64,000 nucleotides of DNA from Candidatus Endolissoclinum faulkneri L5 (GTDB lineage: Bacteria > Pseudomonadota > Alphaproteobacteria > Thalassobaculales > Thalassobaculaceae): NCBI RefSeq assembly GCF_000510265.1, contig NZ_CP006745.1, positions 1,323,654-1,387,653 of the forward strand, written 5' to 3'. Made by a program: the position numbers and the translations under genes. Shown here piece after piece: positions 1 through 10,649 of this stretch. How positions within the stretch are numbered: position 1 is the first letter of the stretch; each line of letters begins with the position of its first letter. A model generated the notes under the pieces. That model saw nothing but the letters and a program-made list of their open reading frames with translations. It was not told where the DNA came from and did no database searches.

Positions 1-1
1 A

Positions 2-826
2 GCAATGTTTTGCTTACTTAAAGTAAATCGCGAAGTAGAAGATAAGCCAAAAGCTATTTCCCTAAAAAAAGGACCTGGACGAGTTGAATTTGAAAATGTA
101 TATTTTTCTTATTGTAAAGAAAGAGAGATCCTCCGAGGAATCTCATTCGTCGTAGAACCTGGTCAAACTGTCGCTATTGTAGGACAAAGTGGAGTTGGGA
201 AGTCAACTATTTCCCGTTTACTATTCCGCTTTTACGATGTTACAAGTGGAGCTGTTCGAATAGACGGTCAGGATATTCGTGATGTTACTCAACAGAGTCT
301 GCGTTGTACACTTGGAATCGTTCCTCAGGATACAGTACTATTTAATGATACAATTTACTATAATATAGCTTATGGTCGACCTGGTGCAAATCAAGCTGAA
401 GTTGAAGCCGTTGCTCGCCACGCTAGTATTCACGATTTTATTAGCGAATTGCCAGAAGGTTACCAGACTATTGTCGGAGAGCGCGGTTTGAAGCTTTCCG
501 GTGGTGAAAAGCAACGCGTCGCCATAGCACGCACGCTGCTTAAGAAGCCAAGAATTTATGTCTTTGATGAATCTACTTCTGCCTTGGATAGTCATACCGA
601 GCTTGCTATACAACAAAGTTTACGTAATATCTCATTAGGCCATACTACTTTGGTTATAGCGCATAGGCTGTCCACTTTGGTTGATTCTGATAGGATTTTA
701 GTGCTGAAGGATGGTAATATTATAGAATACGGACGCCATGAAGAACTATTAGCCCACAAAGGCATCTATGCTGCTATGTGGAGTAGTCAACTACATGATA
801 ATAATCAGGTTCCACAGAAAACCTAG
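2..826 (+). CDS. ABC exporter, Atm1/HMT type, C-terminal ATPase part (partial at window edge)
   Basis: This is the nucleotide-binding end of a half-size ABC exporter. The 5' part with the membrane domain lies outside the window, and the frame is open to the left edge. The sequence shows Walker A (GQSGVGKST), a Q-loop (VPQDTVLF), the LSGGEKQR signature, Walker B ending in FDEST with the catalytic Glu, and the switch His in IAHR. The linker VNREVEDKP just before the ATPase domain is typical of the Atm1/HMT1 group, which in bacteria and mitochondria exports glutathione-type or Fe-S-related sulfur compounds. The substrate here is inferred from family only. It ends in an ordinary stop and is followed by 3.5 kb with no gene. 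A lipid-A or peptide exporter is less likely because of the linker. Confidence 0.85.
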   Translation, partial: AMFCLLKVNREVEDKPKAISLKKGPGRVEFENVYFSYCKEREILRGISFVVEPGQTVAIVGQSGVGKSTISRLLFRFYDVTSGAVRIDGQDIRDVTQQSLRCTLGIVPQDTVLFNDTIYYNIAYGRPGANQAEVEAVARHASIHDFISELPEGYQTIVGERGLKLSGGEKQRVAIARTLLKKPRIYVFDESTSALDSHTELAIQQSLRNISLGHTTLVIAHRLSTLVDSDRILVLKDGNIIEYGRHEELLAHKGIYAAMWSSQLHDNNQVPQKT

Positions 827-3800
827 ATCACAATAAGTGTTAATACATAATCTGGACACTAGCACAATATTATTATTGACTTATTACTCAATAAGCGCAA
901 TGAATGTATTTTTGGTGTCAAGGGTTTTTATGCTTGAAATATAACATTTCAAAGTATAATGAATCAAACAACAGTCTTCTATTTGTAACAAATCTTTACA
1001 CACTGACTAGTGTATCAAAGCACTGCTTAATCAAAAAAAGTATAGTATTTTATTAAATGAGTACAATATTTTAGATGTTTACTTTATTAATATCCTTAAA
1101 GATCCAAAGTCCAATCTTTGGTTACATAAATAAACATTTCCTCATAATCTAAAGTTGAAGATTGACTAAAAGGCTAAGCGATAAATCATTATAAGCAAAA
1201 CAGATATTATTAATGTGAAAAAATTAATTTTTAATATTATAATTATTTTAATACATCCAAGACTTACCCTTAGTAATAATTCATAAATTTAATGATTATT
1301 GCTATTGCCCACATACCTATTTTAGCTAATACAGCTAATGTATAAAACTACTCCTCAGTTTAAAAACTGAAGTGATTATCTTAAATTTTAAACCTAAAAG
1401 AACAGTTTTTATTGTAATATTAGTGGCATCATTCCAGTTAATAATATTACATCCTAAACAAAGTTTTACGCACTAGAAATCTACTGTTTTTAGTTTACAT
1501 AACAATTTAATAAGCGCTTATGTCTTATTTTTACATGTAAGTAAAAGGCTAAAATACTTTAGCTTATTATAATTACATTTATTAATTACTCTTGTCGCAT
1601 ATTTTTCGAAGCATTTCAATACTATTAATCGGTCAATATAAATTTCCTACGAAATCATGATTAATAAAAAATCAGATTTTTGCAGAACTAACTCAATAAG
1701 TATGTATTTAGAAATATAATTAGTATATTATTGTACCTTTGTTTAAATTAAATAGCTCCAATAAAAGCTTTTGATTTTTCGATTAATATTATAAAGTAAT
1801 TAATATTATAAAGTATAATCCTCATTAAAGATATTGTTTGAATAGATAAATAAAGCTTTTCTCTAAAAAATTATTATTTTATTTACAACTCAGTCAATAA
1901 CCGTAGCTAAATCACTTTTAACTAGTTCTTAGATTAGGTAAAAGTTCTCTTAGAATGAAACAAAACACATTTTTGATGCTAATAATTGAGAACATTACCA
2001 TGCAACTAGTTGCATGGTAATTAACTAGTTGATTGACTGATTAATAACTAATTTCTCATTATTAATTATATTGTTAATGAGTAATTATATTGTTAATGAG
2101 TATTATGTTTACTATGAGGGGAATTAGCAAATGAATTTCTAATAAACAGCAATAATTAAAATATTGACCCAATTGCTTAATGATAAACGAATCAAAAGTA
2201 TGCTATGTGTATTTAATAAATCCAAAACTAAATAGTGGCTTACTAATCTATTTATATGCTCAAAATTTTCTTTAAAAAACTTGTAGCTGGTAAATTCTAT
2301 ACAATAACCCATCCTCTATGATGTTTTGCGCGAATTATTAAGAAAGATCAGAATATACCTGATATTATTTTAGCTTAATTTCCTAATTAATTATTATTCT
2401 GCCAAATAATACCTGTAACAACAAAAATCACTACATACGTTTGTAGCTAAGTAAGAAAGATTGAATTAAAAATGGTATAGTAGCATTATTTAAATCTTCT
2501 GAGGATATTACACTAAAATTTTTAGTTAACAAATCAAATAAAATTATAACAAAAATAATCTATTTGATTAGTAAAGTTAATTTAAACTTAACTGTTATTA
2601 ACAGTTCCAATGCACACGTTAATTTTTGATACCCACAGTACAAAAAGTCGTTTAAAGATTTATATTATATATAATAACCCATTATATAGACACTAATACA
2701 AAACAAAGCTCCTGATGTCTATTAAGAATCGATTTTAGCTAAAGATACTTAATGTAGATCAAAAACTAAAATTATACTTAATCTGACAGATTACTTATCT
2801 AAACTAGCATAACACTAACCTTAAGAGTAAGGAGTTTTTATTTGCATTACTCGTTTTAAGTCTAAACTTAATAACTCTAAACTTAATAACAAAATTATCT
2901 TAAAATCAACATTATGTATTCTTTAAAGGAATCTTTTTTAATTGAATCATCTGCTACAATTCCTTATTCTTCTCGTTATTTTATCATGATCACTAATTAA
3001 TTTTTATCACTTAGATATTAAGATCATCTCTAATAGTATACAGCTAATAATCAATTTAAAAAATTGCATAATTAGGGGGTTTATACTAGTGATACAAAGA
3101 GCACACTTTGGCATTTAAAAAATAATAGTTTATGTATAATTTTATATAAAGAAATTTTTTTCACATAGCGCAAGTTCAGCAATCAGTGCAATTATTTTGC
3201 TAAATAATTGCTATGTTTAAAATAAGTTTTGTGCCTTTATAATAAGTCGTCCAAGCTTATTGTTTTTATTAATTTAATAAAATTATGCTTTTGTTAAAAA
3301 GCTATTGCTTAACTTATATCTCTTATAATCTCTTTATTGTATGTTTTGGGGTAGGATTCTGCCATAATTTCAATATGTATTAACAGCACTTTAACAATAT
3401 TAATTGCACTATAAATGATTATTTATTGCTGATAAATAAATTAAAAAAGTTATTATAATCTACATCTTATAAATATTATTACTTTTAATAAGATTAAATA
3501 TGTAGCCCACTATTTCAATTATAGTTAAATTATACGAGAGAAGAAAGAACATTTCCTATTTTTAATTACAGGACAATCTAATCATTATCTAACTAGTTGT
3601 TTAATATAATCTAGAGATCTTTAAATGAAGAATTGCTAGCCGATAAGAATAGCCTTTTAATACAATAAATTATTTGAGCATTTCGATTGATGATTTACAT
3701 TGATCCTATTAATTGTCCATCTGCACTTTTTTAAGTGATTAAATTTTTTATTAGGTTAAATGGATTTATACACTAAAATTATCGATTTGTCTAAATAATT

Positions 3801-4312
3801 ACGCTTTAATTAAATACTTACTGGTCACTAAATACCTACTGAGCACCATATTGCTCTCACAATGGGATTGGGTTATGTAAATGGCAATAAACGATACACC
3901 ATATGTTATTTATCCCCAGTAACAAATTAACTGTTTACGTTATCTGATCCCATCATTGGTTTTTATTGAATGAATATCGATCTAATCGATAGATCTCATG
4001 CTTCAGAAAAACCACTAACTTATGATCATTATCCGAAAGTAATTAACTTTAAATTAATTAAATATTTGCTTTAATGAAAAATTAATTAAATAATTGCTTT
4101 AATGAATCCAATTTAATACGATAAATTTTAGGTTTATAAACCATTCTTAGACTGTATCGTTCTTCATTACAGTACCCAGCACAGTTGCTATAGCCGATTT
4201 TGCTATGCTTAGATGCTCAGATCTTTCTTCTAATAATGCTGTTTGTGTATATTCGTTCTTAATTTTTGGCTATTTCGCTGTACTTTAAAAACTATAGAAC
4301 AATCAGTATTGG
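827..4312. other. Long gene-free A+T-rich spacer (3.5 kb)
   Basis: No reading frame in this stretch resembles a known protein and stops are dense in all frames. It holds a perfect 28-nt palindrome (1994-2021), a 10-bp inverted repeat at about 3187-3210, and short tandem duplications, for example two copies of an AATTATATTGTTAATGAGTA-like unit near 2063-2103 and a TTAATTAAATAATTGCTTTAATGA-like pair near 4054-4105. It is most simply eroded former coding DNA. A slightly less A+T-rich patch at about 3830-4030 was examined and not recognised. Confidence 0.7.
1994..2021. repeat. Perfect 28-nt palindrome in spacer
   Basis: The arms 1994-2007 and 2008-2021 are exact reverse complements with no loop (centre AACTAGTT). 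It lies far from any gene, about 1.2 kb after the ABC gene and 2.3 kb beyond the uvrB stop, so a terminator role is unlikely. Confidence 0.95.
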
Positions 4313-6361
4313 CTATTGTTTTGTGACCGATTGTATTCGATTGATTCTGTCACGTATATGAGCAGCTTTTTCAAATTCTAAATTATCAACAGCTTCCTGC
4401 ATGCGACTCTTCATCTCTTGAATGATTTGTTGAATTGGTTTATTAACAAACATTTCCTCCTTGTTATTAATTTCGACTAAAGCGCGATCACCTCGCTCGT
4501 AGATACTATCTAGAATATCATCAATATTCTTCTTTATACTCTCCGGTGTGATGCCATGCTTGGTGTTGTATTCATTTTGACGACAGCGACGCCGATTAGT
4601 TTCGCTAAGAGCATATTTTATACTAGTAGTCATCTTGTCAGCATAAAGAAGTACCCTGCCTTCTACATTTCGTGCAGCACGGCCAATTGTTTGCACTAAA
4701 GCTGTTTTAGAGCGTAAATAACCTTCTTTGTCAGCGTCAAATACACAAACTAAAGCACATTCTGGAATGTCAAGCCCTTCGCGCAATAAATTAATACCAA
4801 CCAAAACATCAAAAATACCTCGTCGTAGATTACGAATAATATCAATACGATCTAGTGCATCTATATCGGAATGAATATACTGTACTTTGATTCCGACCTC
4901 TTTCATATATTCAGTAAGTGCTTCAGCCATCTTTTTAGTTAAAACAGTAATCAGCACGCGATGTTTTTTAGCTGCAACATCTTGACATTCGGCTATACAA
5001 TCATCCACCTGACTTTTAGTCGGACGTATCTCGCATATGGGATCGATTAGACCTGTTGGACGTACTAGCTGTTCAGTAAACAAACCGCCAGTTTGATTCA
5101 TTTCCCACGAACCTGGCGTAGCAGAAACAAATATTGTTTGTGGCCGCATTTCATTCCATTCTTCGAACCTAAGAGGGCGATTATCCATACAAGAAGGCAA
5201 ACGAAACCCACACTCGGACAAAGTGTACTTACGCGCGTAATCGCCCTTAAACATGCTACTGATTTGTGGAATAGTAATATGACTCTCGTCAACGATTAAT
5301 AAAGAATTTTTTGGCAAGTACTCGAATAGTGTTGGTGGTGGATCTCCAGGATTGCGCCCCGAAAGATAGCGAGAGTAATTCTCTATACCAGAGCAAGATC
5401 CAGTTGTTTCAATCATTTCGATATCAAAGATAGTACGTTGCTCTAGTCGCTGAGCTTCTAATATTTTGCCCGCTTTGTTCAGTTCATCAAGCCTGATATT
5501 CAGCTCTTGTTTAATTAGACGAACTGCTTGTTGTAGCTTTGATTTTTGCGTCACGTAATGCGAGTTAGCAAAAATTTGAATCGAATTGAGGGTAGAGTTT
5601 ATCTCACCTGTGATAGAGTCTAATTCCTGAATTGACTCTAATTTATCTTCGAAAAAGGATAAACGCCAAGCGCGGTCTTCGAGGTGAGCTGGATGAATTT
5701 CCAACCTATCTCCTACTACACGAAATACTCCACGCTTTAATTGACTACGCTTGCGCTTATATTGTAAATCAATTAACTTACGAACTATTGAGGTATAATC
5801 AACTTGCTCTCCTACTTTTAAGTTAATAACCATATTTCTATATGTGTCGATTGCACCAATACCATAGATACAAGATACTGAAGAGACAATGATTACATCT
5901 TTTCGCTCTAGCAAAGCTCTAGTCGTAGCGTGACGCATACGATCAATTATCTCATTCACTGAAGATTCTTTTTCAATAAATGTATCCGTGCGCGGTATAT
6001 ATGCTTCAGGTTGATAGTAATCATAGTATGATATAAAATACTCCACTGCATTGTTAGGAAAGAAGTTTTTCATTTCTCCATAAAGCTGAGCAGCTAAAGT
6101 CTTATTGGGTGCTATAACCATAGTTGATCGCCCTATTGCCTGAATTACATGAGCAATAGTAAAAGTCTTACCTGAACCGGTAACACCAAGTAAAACCTGG
6201 TCCATTTTGTTGTTTTTTATGCCGTAAATTAACTCTTTAATTGCTTGTTCCTGATCTCCAGCAGGAGAATATTCAGATACCAAATTAAACAATAGACTTT
6301 CGTCTTGGTCGGGAACATTTTCATTAATCTTAGTACTAAACACACTATTCGTAGAACTCAC
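4313..6361 (-). CDS. uvrB: UvrABC excision nuclease subunit B
   Basis: UvrB is the damage-verification helicase-like subunit of nucleotide excision repair. It is loaded by UvrA and is the platform for UvrC. Walker A (GVTGSGKT) is at residues 59-66, the beta-hairpin region YYDYYQPEAYIP is at about 112-123, a DESH helicase motif follows, then the C-terminal helicase motifs (QTIGRAARN), and a closing UVR motif at about 640-675 that binds UvrC. At 682 aa it is near the usual length. The start is uncertain. GTG at 6361 directly abuts a GGGGG run, which is too close for a normal ribosome site. GTG at 6343 is an alternative that would remove six residues. It stands alone, with 2 kb of empty DNA upstream and 3.5 kb downstream. 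uvrA and uvrC are not in this window. Confidence 0.97.
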   Translation of the reverse strand: MSSTNSVFSTKINENVPDQDESLLFNLVSEYSPAGDQEQAIKELIYGIKNNKMDQVLLGVTGSGKTFTIAHVIQAIGRSTMVIAPNKTLAAQLYGEMKNFFPNNAVEYFISYYDYYQPEAYIPRTDTFIEKESSVNEIIDRMRHATTRALLERKDVIIVSSVSCIYGIGAIDTYRNMVINLKVGEQVDYTSIVRKLIDLQYKRKRSQLKRGVFRVVGDRLEIHPAHLEDRAWRLSFFEDKLESIQELDSITGEINSTLNSIQIFANSHYVTQKSKLQQAVRLIKQELNIRLDELNKAGKILEAQRLEQRTIFDIEMIETTGSCSGIENYSRYLSGRNPGDPPPTLFEYLPKNSLLIVDESHITIPQISSMFKGDYARKYTLSECGFRLPSCMDNRPLRFEEWNEMRPQTIFVSATPGSWEMNQTGGLFTEQLVRPTGLIDPICEIRPTKSQVDDCIAECQDVAAKKHRVLITVLTKKMAEALTEYMKEVGIKVQYIHSDIDALDRIDIIRNLRRGIFDVLVGINLLREGLDIPECALVCVFDADKEGYLRSKTALVQTIGRAARNVEGRVLLYADKMTTSIKYALSETNRRRCRQNEYNTKHGITPESIKKNIDDILDSIYERGDRALVEINNKEEMFVNKPIQQIIQEMKSRMQEAVDNLEFEKAAHIRDRINRIQSVTKQ

Positions 6362-8348
6362 CCCCTAGAAAGAAAATACAGCAAATATTAAAATCCTCTT
6401 CAAGTATTATTCTATTTAGATACAAATTATATCTATGTAGATACAAATTATAATGTATATCTGCATAAAACTACTTCTTAGCTTAGCTAAACGTTCAATA
6501 GGTACCTAAGATTTAAAAAATTATAAGCAAGATCATTGACCATAAATTAGCTAATCGAATAGTACCTTTAAGGTTTGTATTTACTAAATCTTATAAACTA
6601 TCACTAAACAGTTGATTTGTTTGTAATATTATCATTATCAAATCTAAAAATATGATTTTTGCCCTTAGCACAGCAATAATATACTTTATCTTTAATTAAT
6701 TTATTCAATGATCGCCTTATGAAATAATCACCTAATAAAACCTATTTATTGATTTGTATCTATCCAATATGCCGTTCTTCAAACGGTTAAGATGAGATAA
6801 ATAATCCAATTCAGAATGAAAATGATTCCATTAAAAATCTTATCGCTATCCATTAATTAATTTAATTTTTCGCTTTTTTATGTACAGTTAAGTAACCCTA
6901 CAGTGCAGCTTAATAAGCTTGTGTGAGATTGTTACTATTAGTGATTCTTTATATACTAAGAAGTTATAAACGCATTGAAATGAAATTAATAAGCTAATTA
7001 CTGATTAGCTATATAACTAAAATAAGTATTAAGAATATAACTGTTTAATACAATATTCTGTAACACGATTGAAAAAATACTTTAAGAAAGCAAAACTAAT
7101 CTGCATGGTTAATTAACATCATCTCTATTAGTAATAATAAAGATTTATTTAAAGTTTTTATAGTTTTTCATCGTTTTTCGCCGTATTTTAAAAAAGTACA
7201 GAATGACTGGTATTCCTTAAAGTAATCCATAACTGCGCAAAGCAGTTAAAATTTTATAATTAATTGTCTTGACCAGTGGCTATATACTTCTAGCCTATTC
7301 AGGTAATATAACGACTTAATACTATAAAATCTTAAATCGCTATTTTATAATTTTGTTAACTTAGTATATAAAGATATGCTAAGAAAGAGAATATTTAGGA
7401 GAGTGAAATTAGCATCTATGATTCTTATCCACCCATAGATAATCCGAATTACTTTATTCTTGCTTTATAAGCAAGTGTAACTTAATGTTACAGGTAATTG
7501 TTTTGCGCAATTATTTTTTTCGATAGATGCAATAAAAATAAGACTTATTTAAGTAATATTAATCCAAGCAGAAACATTAAACCAACAAATATCTATATTA
7601 ATAGCAGACAGTTAATGGCAAAATTAGTTAAAATTTTTACTCGCAGCGGCGATGTTTGTTGATTTAAATAATTTTAATACATAAGTTCTACAAATATTAG
7701 GCGCTTGATATAACCTAATCGTCTTAGTGTCTGTTTGTAGAAGAATTATATTTGTATACTTTTAGACATGATTAAAATTTAGATGCTTCCTATAAAATTG
7801 AATGATCTTGTAGGCCAGCTTGATTGCATCTGCTCTATAAATTAGCTTTGACAAATAAATCAAACCTAAACATTGGCTGATCAATAGACAAAAAGATATT
7901 TGCTAAAGCTCTAGAATATAATATTCTAGGAAGTCTGGAATAATTAAAAGATTTAAATTAAGAACATTAACTAAAAGATCAACATTTAACTGTTTACGAT
8001 TAAATTTGTAATACCATAGTAAATTTAATCTCCTTATATGATATGCTTTAATCTTCTTATTATGATATGCTAGTACTTAAACTATAATAAAAATTAATAT
8101 AGTTAATATAGTATATAGTTGATACTTTAAATTAAAAACAATATTTTAGATATTTGTGCCATTTGACATGACATACTAAATATTCTTATATTCTTCAGCA
8201 TTGAGGGTTTTACGAAATGTAAGATAATTTTCTACTAAGCATATATTTATTGTTAATTTTAATATATCATAGTCGGATAATAAACAGCAATTAATTGACA
8301 TATTGTTTTTTTGTATTACCTAAAAATTTCCTCAATAAATGGAGAAGC
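6362..8348. other. Gene-free spacer between divergent uvrB and aroA-like gene
   Basis: About 2 kb of strongly A+T-rich DNA between two divergently transcribed genes, so both promoters should lie here. I could not pick out a convincing -35/-10 pair against this base composition. It contains a 9-bp inverted repeat with a 1-nt loop at 7911-7929 and short tandem duplications (for example a TAGATACAAATTATA unit near 6417-6451). No protein relic was recognised. Confidence 0.65.
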
Positions 8349-9728
8349 ATGATTCATTCAGATAATCACTTAACATCATCTGATATGGAACCCTTTGTGT
8401 CTAAGCGACTGATTTCATCGCGTTCTCGCTCATTAGCTGGAAGAATAAACGTTCCTGGCGATAATTTGATTTCTCAACTTTCTCTAATTTTAGGAAGCTT
8501 ATCGATAGGTGAAACCATAATCGAAGGTTTGCTAGAAAGCGATGAGGTGCTTGCAACCGCTAAAGCGATGCAATCCTTCGGTGTTACAGTTGAGCAAATG
8601 GACAAAAGTGTTTATTGGAGAGTTGTAGGCCGTGGAGTAGGTGGTTTAGATGAGCCAGCAGATGTGATTCGTTGCGATAATACCAGTTCTATTGTGCAAT
8701 TGCTGATAGGTGCTGCAGTGGGTCAACCGATAACTACTTTTTTTACTAGTAATGAATCTTTCCAGTATCAATCGCTATCTCAAATCGTGGAGCCCTTGGA
8801 AAATATGGGAGTTAAAGTTATTGCACACAAAGAATTTACTCTACCAATTGCGGTAACTGGTCCTGAAACATTGGTACCGATTAGCTATCTCATAACATCT
8901 TCTTCTGTTTCAATTAAACCCGCTATCCTTATCGCAAGCATAGCGGCTCCGGGCGAGACTACCTTGATTGAATCAGTAAAAACCTATGATCATACTGAAA
9001 ACATGCTGCATTATTTTGGCGCTGAAATTAACATAAAAAACACAGAAGCAGGTCGTTGTGTCTCAGTGTTTGGTGAAGCAGAGCTGACTGGACGTCAGAT
9101 CATAATACCTGCCAATCCTTCCTCAGCCATTTTCCCAGCAGTTGCTGCTTTATTGATAGAAGATTCTGAGGTATTATTGCCTAATGTAAGTATTAATCCG
9201 CTACGTTTTTATTTATTCGAGACTTTACAAGAAATGGGGGCTGATATTCAGCTGCTTAACAGGCGTATTAAATGCGGTGAGCCAACCGCTGATTTAGTCG
9301 TGCGTCATTCACCGTTAAAGGGTATAGAAGTACCACAAGAGCAAGCTCTATCAATGATCGATGAATATCCTATTTTTATAATTGCTGCCGCTTGCGCTGA
9401 TGGGGTGACTATTATGCGAGGACTTGTCTCTAGAATGAAAATAAAGGAACGCAACCGGCTAATTGATACTATTGATGATTTGATTGCAGCTGGCGTTCGG
9501 ATTGAAATAGATGGTGCTGATCTGAAAGTGATAGGGACTAGTAATGGTGTAGCTGGTGGCGCAACGATATCGGTTGATATTGACGATCATATTATCCTAG
9601 CTTTTCTCGTACTGGGCATGGTCTCAATAGATGCGATCGTTATCAATGCCGTAACGGGAATTATTAACTCTTTTCCCGGCTTTAGTAAACTCATGAATAA
9701 AGCCGGTGCATCAATCATATATCGATGA
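8349..9728 (+). CDS. aroA: EPSP synthase-like protein with a degraded active site (candidate pseudoenzyme)
   Basis: The fold signature is that of class II 3-phosphoshikimate 1-carboxyvinyltransferase, and the locus (directly before cmk and rpsA) is the usual aroA place. However, active-site motifs are altered. PGDKSISHR is PGDNLISQL (residues 36-44), so the positions of E. coli K22, S23 and R27 are N, L and L. The class II FGNAATGCR stretch is RCDNTSSIVQ (108-117), losing R100. The RPM loop with R124 reads QSL (141-143). SAQVKS with Q171 reads SVSIKP. DHR with H385/R386 reads DDH. D313 (in MIDEYP), K340, E341 and R344 are kept. Length (459 aa) is normal and the frame has no break. ATG 8349 is chosen because GGAG lies 5 nt upstream; an in-frame ATG at 8295 lacks such a site. 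The stop overlaps the cmk start. EPSP synthase activity is doubtful. Confidence 0.85.
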   Translation: MIHSDNHLTSSDMEPFVSKRLISSRSRSLAGRINVPGDNLISQLSLILGSLSIGETIIEGLLESDEVLATAKAMQSFGVTVEQMDKSVYWRVVGRGVGGLDEPADVIRCDNTSSIVQLLIGAAVGQPITTFFTSNESFQYQSLSQIVEPLENMGVKVIAHKEFTLPIAVTGPETLVPISYLITSSSVSIKPAILIASIAAPGETTLIESVKTYDHTENMLHYFGAEINIKNTEAGRCVSVFGEAELTGRQIIIPANPSSAIFPAVAALLIEDSEVLLPNVSINPLRFYLFETLQEMGADIQLLNRRIKCGEPTADLVVRHSPLKGIEVPQEQALSMIDEYPIFIIAAACADGVTIMRGLVSRMKIKERNRLIDTIDDLIAAGVRIEIDGADLKVIGTSNGVAGGATISVDIDDHIILAFLVLGMVSIDAIVINAVTGIINSFPGFSKLMNKAGASIIYR

Positions 9729-10384
9729 TCATTGCTATTGATGGACCAGCAGGAGCTGGTAAAGGTACTCTTTCGAGATCACTGGCAGCTTATTTAGGAT
9801 ATCCCTATTTAGACACAGGTACACTATATCGAGCAGCTGCTCTCTATCTTATAAAGAATGGTGGTGCTCTTGATGATCCAACAGTTATAAAAGCTACCGT
9901 GGAGTCTGTAGCAGTTGATATTATTGATGACGATAATTTACGTACTAGCGAAATAGCGTTAGCTTCTTCTAAGATTGCTAAAATTCCGGCTGTGCGTGAA
10001 GCTTTGCTGGAATTTCAGCAAAAATTTGCGCATCGTTCTCCTGGTGCTATTTTAGATGGTCGTGATGTTACTACAGTGATAGCACCGGAAGCTGATGTGA
10101 AGTTGTTTGTTACAGCATTGTTAGAGGTGCGCGCTCTTCGCAGACATCAGGAGTTGCTAGACCGAGATCAGGTCAGTATATATGCTAAGGTTTTGGCTGA
10201 AATTAAAGCGCGTGACGAGCAAGATAAGCATAGAATTAGTGCTCCAATGCGTAAAGCAGATGATGCAATTGAAATTGATACTTCCGACCTTAAACCGCTG
10301 GATGTTTTTCGTATTGCTTTAACTGTTATATCTGAGGTAGCAAAAGGAAAATTTAGTATGCCAAAGCTTTTAATTAATAAATAG
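9725..10384 (+). CDS. cmk: Cytidylate kinase
   Basis: Phosphorylates CMP/dCMP with ATP in pyrimidine nucleotide recycling. The P-loop GPAGAGKG is at residues 7-14, the substrate-binding segment YLDTGTLYRA at about 29-38, and DGRDVTTVIAP near 112-122. At 219 aa it has the usual length, and all family motifs look sound. Its ATG overlaps the stop of the aroA-like gene by four bases (ATGA) with no clear ribosome site of its own inside that gene. Translation is therefore probably coupled to the upstream ORF, which may be one reason that ORF stays open. A hairpin at 10483-10515 may end the transcript. Confidence 0.96.
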   Translation: MIIAIDGPAGAGKGTLSRSLAAYLGYPYLDTGTLYRAAALYLIKNGGALDDPTVIKATVESVAVDIIDDDNLRTSEIALASSKIAKIPAVREALLEFQQKFAHRSPGAILDGRDVTTVIAPEADVKLFVTALLEVRALRRHQELLDRDQVSIYAKVLAEIKARDEQDKHRISAPMRKADDAIEIDTSDLKPLDVFRIALTVISEVAKGKFSMPKLLINK

Positions 10385-10482
10385 CTGGTATAGTTTTTTT
10401 TAAAAAAGCTTTATGTTTAGAGAGAGGTTTTATAGAAATTTTCATCTATACTGATAAATTTTCATCTATACTGATATAAGCC

Positions 10483-10515
10483 AAAATGTCTTATTACTCC
10501 GTAATAAGACATTTT
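10483..10515 (+). terminator. Perfect hairpin downstream of cmk, possible terminator
   Basis: Arms of 15 bp (10483-10497 and 10501-10515) pair perfectly around a 3-nt loop (TCC), and the right arm ends in TTTT. It lies 100 nt after the cmk stop and 134 nt before rpsA. A short tandem duplication (TTTTCATCTATACTGATA-like, twice, about 10438-10475) sits just in front. It could be a weak intrinsic terminator, or one of the many long perfect inverted repeats in this window without such a role. Confidence 0.45.
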
Positions 10516-10649
10516 AATCTTCTTGGAAAGGAGCGATTTTATACCAAAGATCCAATACTTATGACATTACAATCTTTAGCTATTTTGTTGTGGTACTAAG
10601 GTTGTATTTGTTGTTATTTATACGTCTACGTATTTTCTGAGGAGAACTA

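Noticed and set aside
4313-4480. C-terminal truncation of UvrB
   Set aside because: The UVR motif is complete and the protein ends shortly after it, as in many UvrB proteins.
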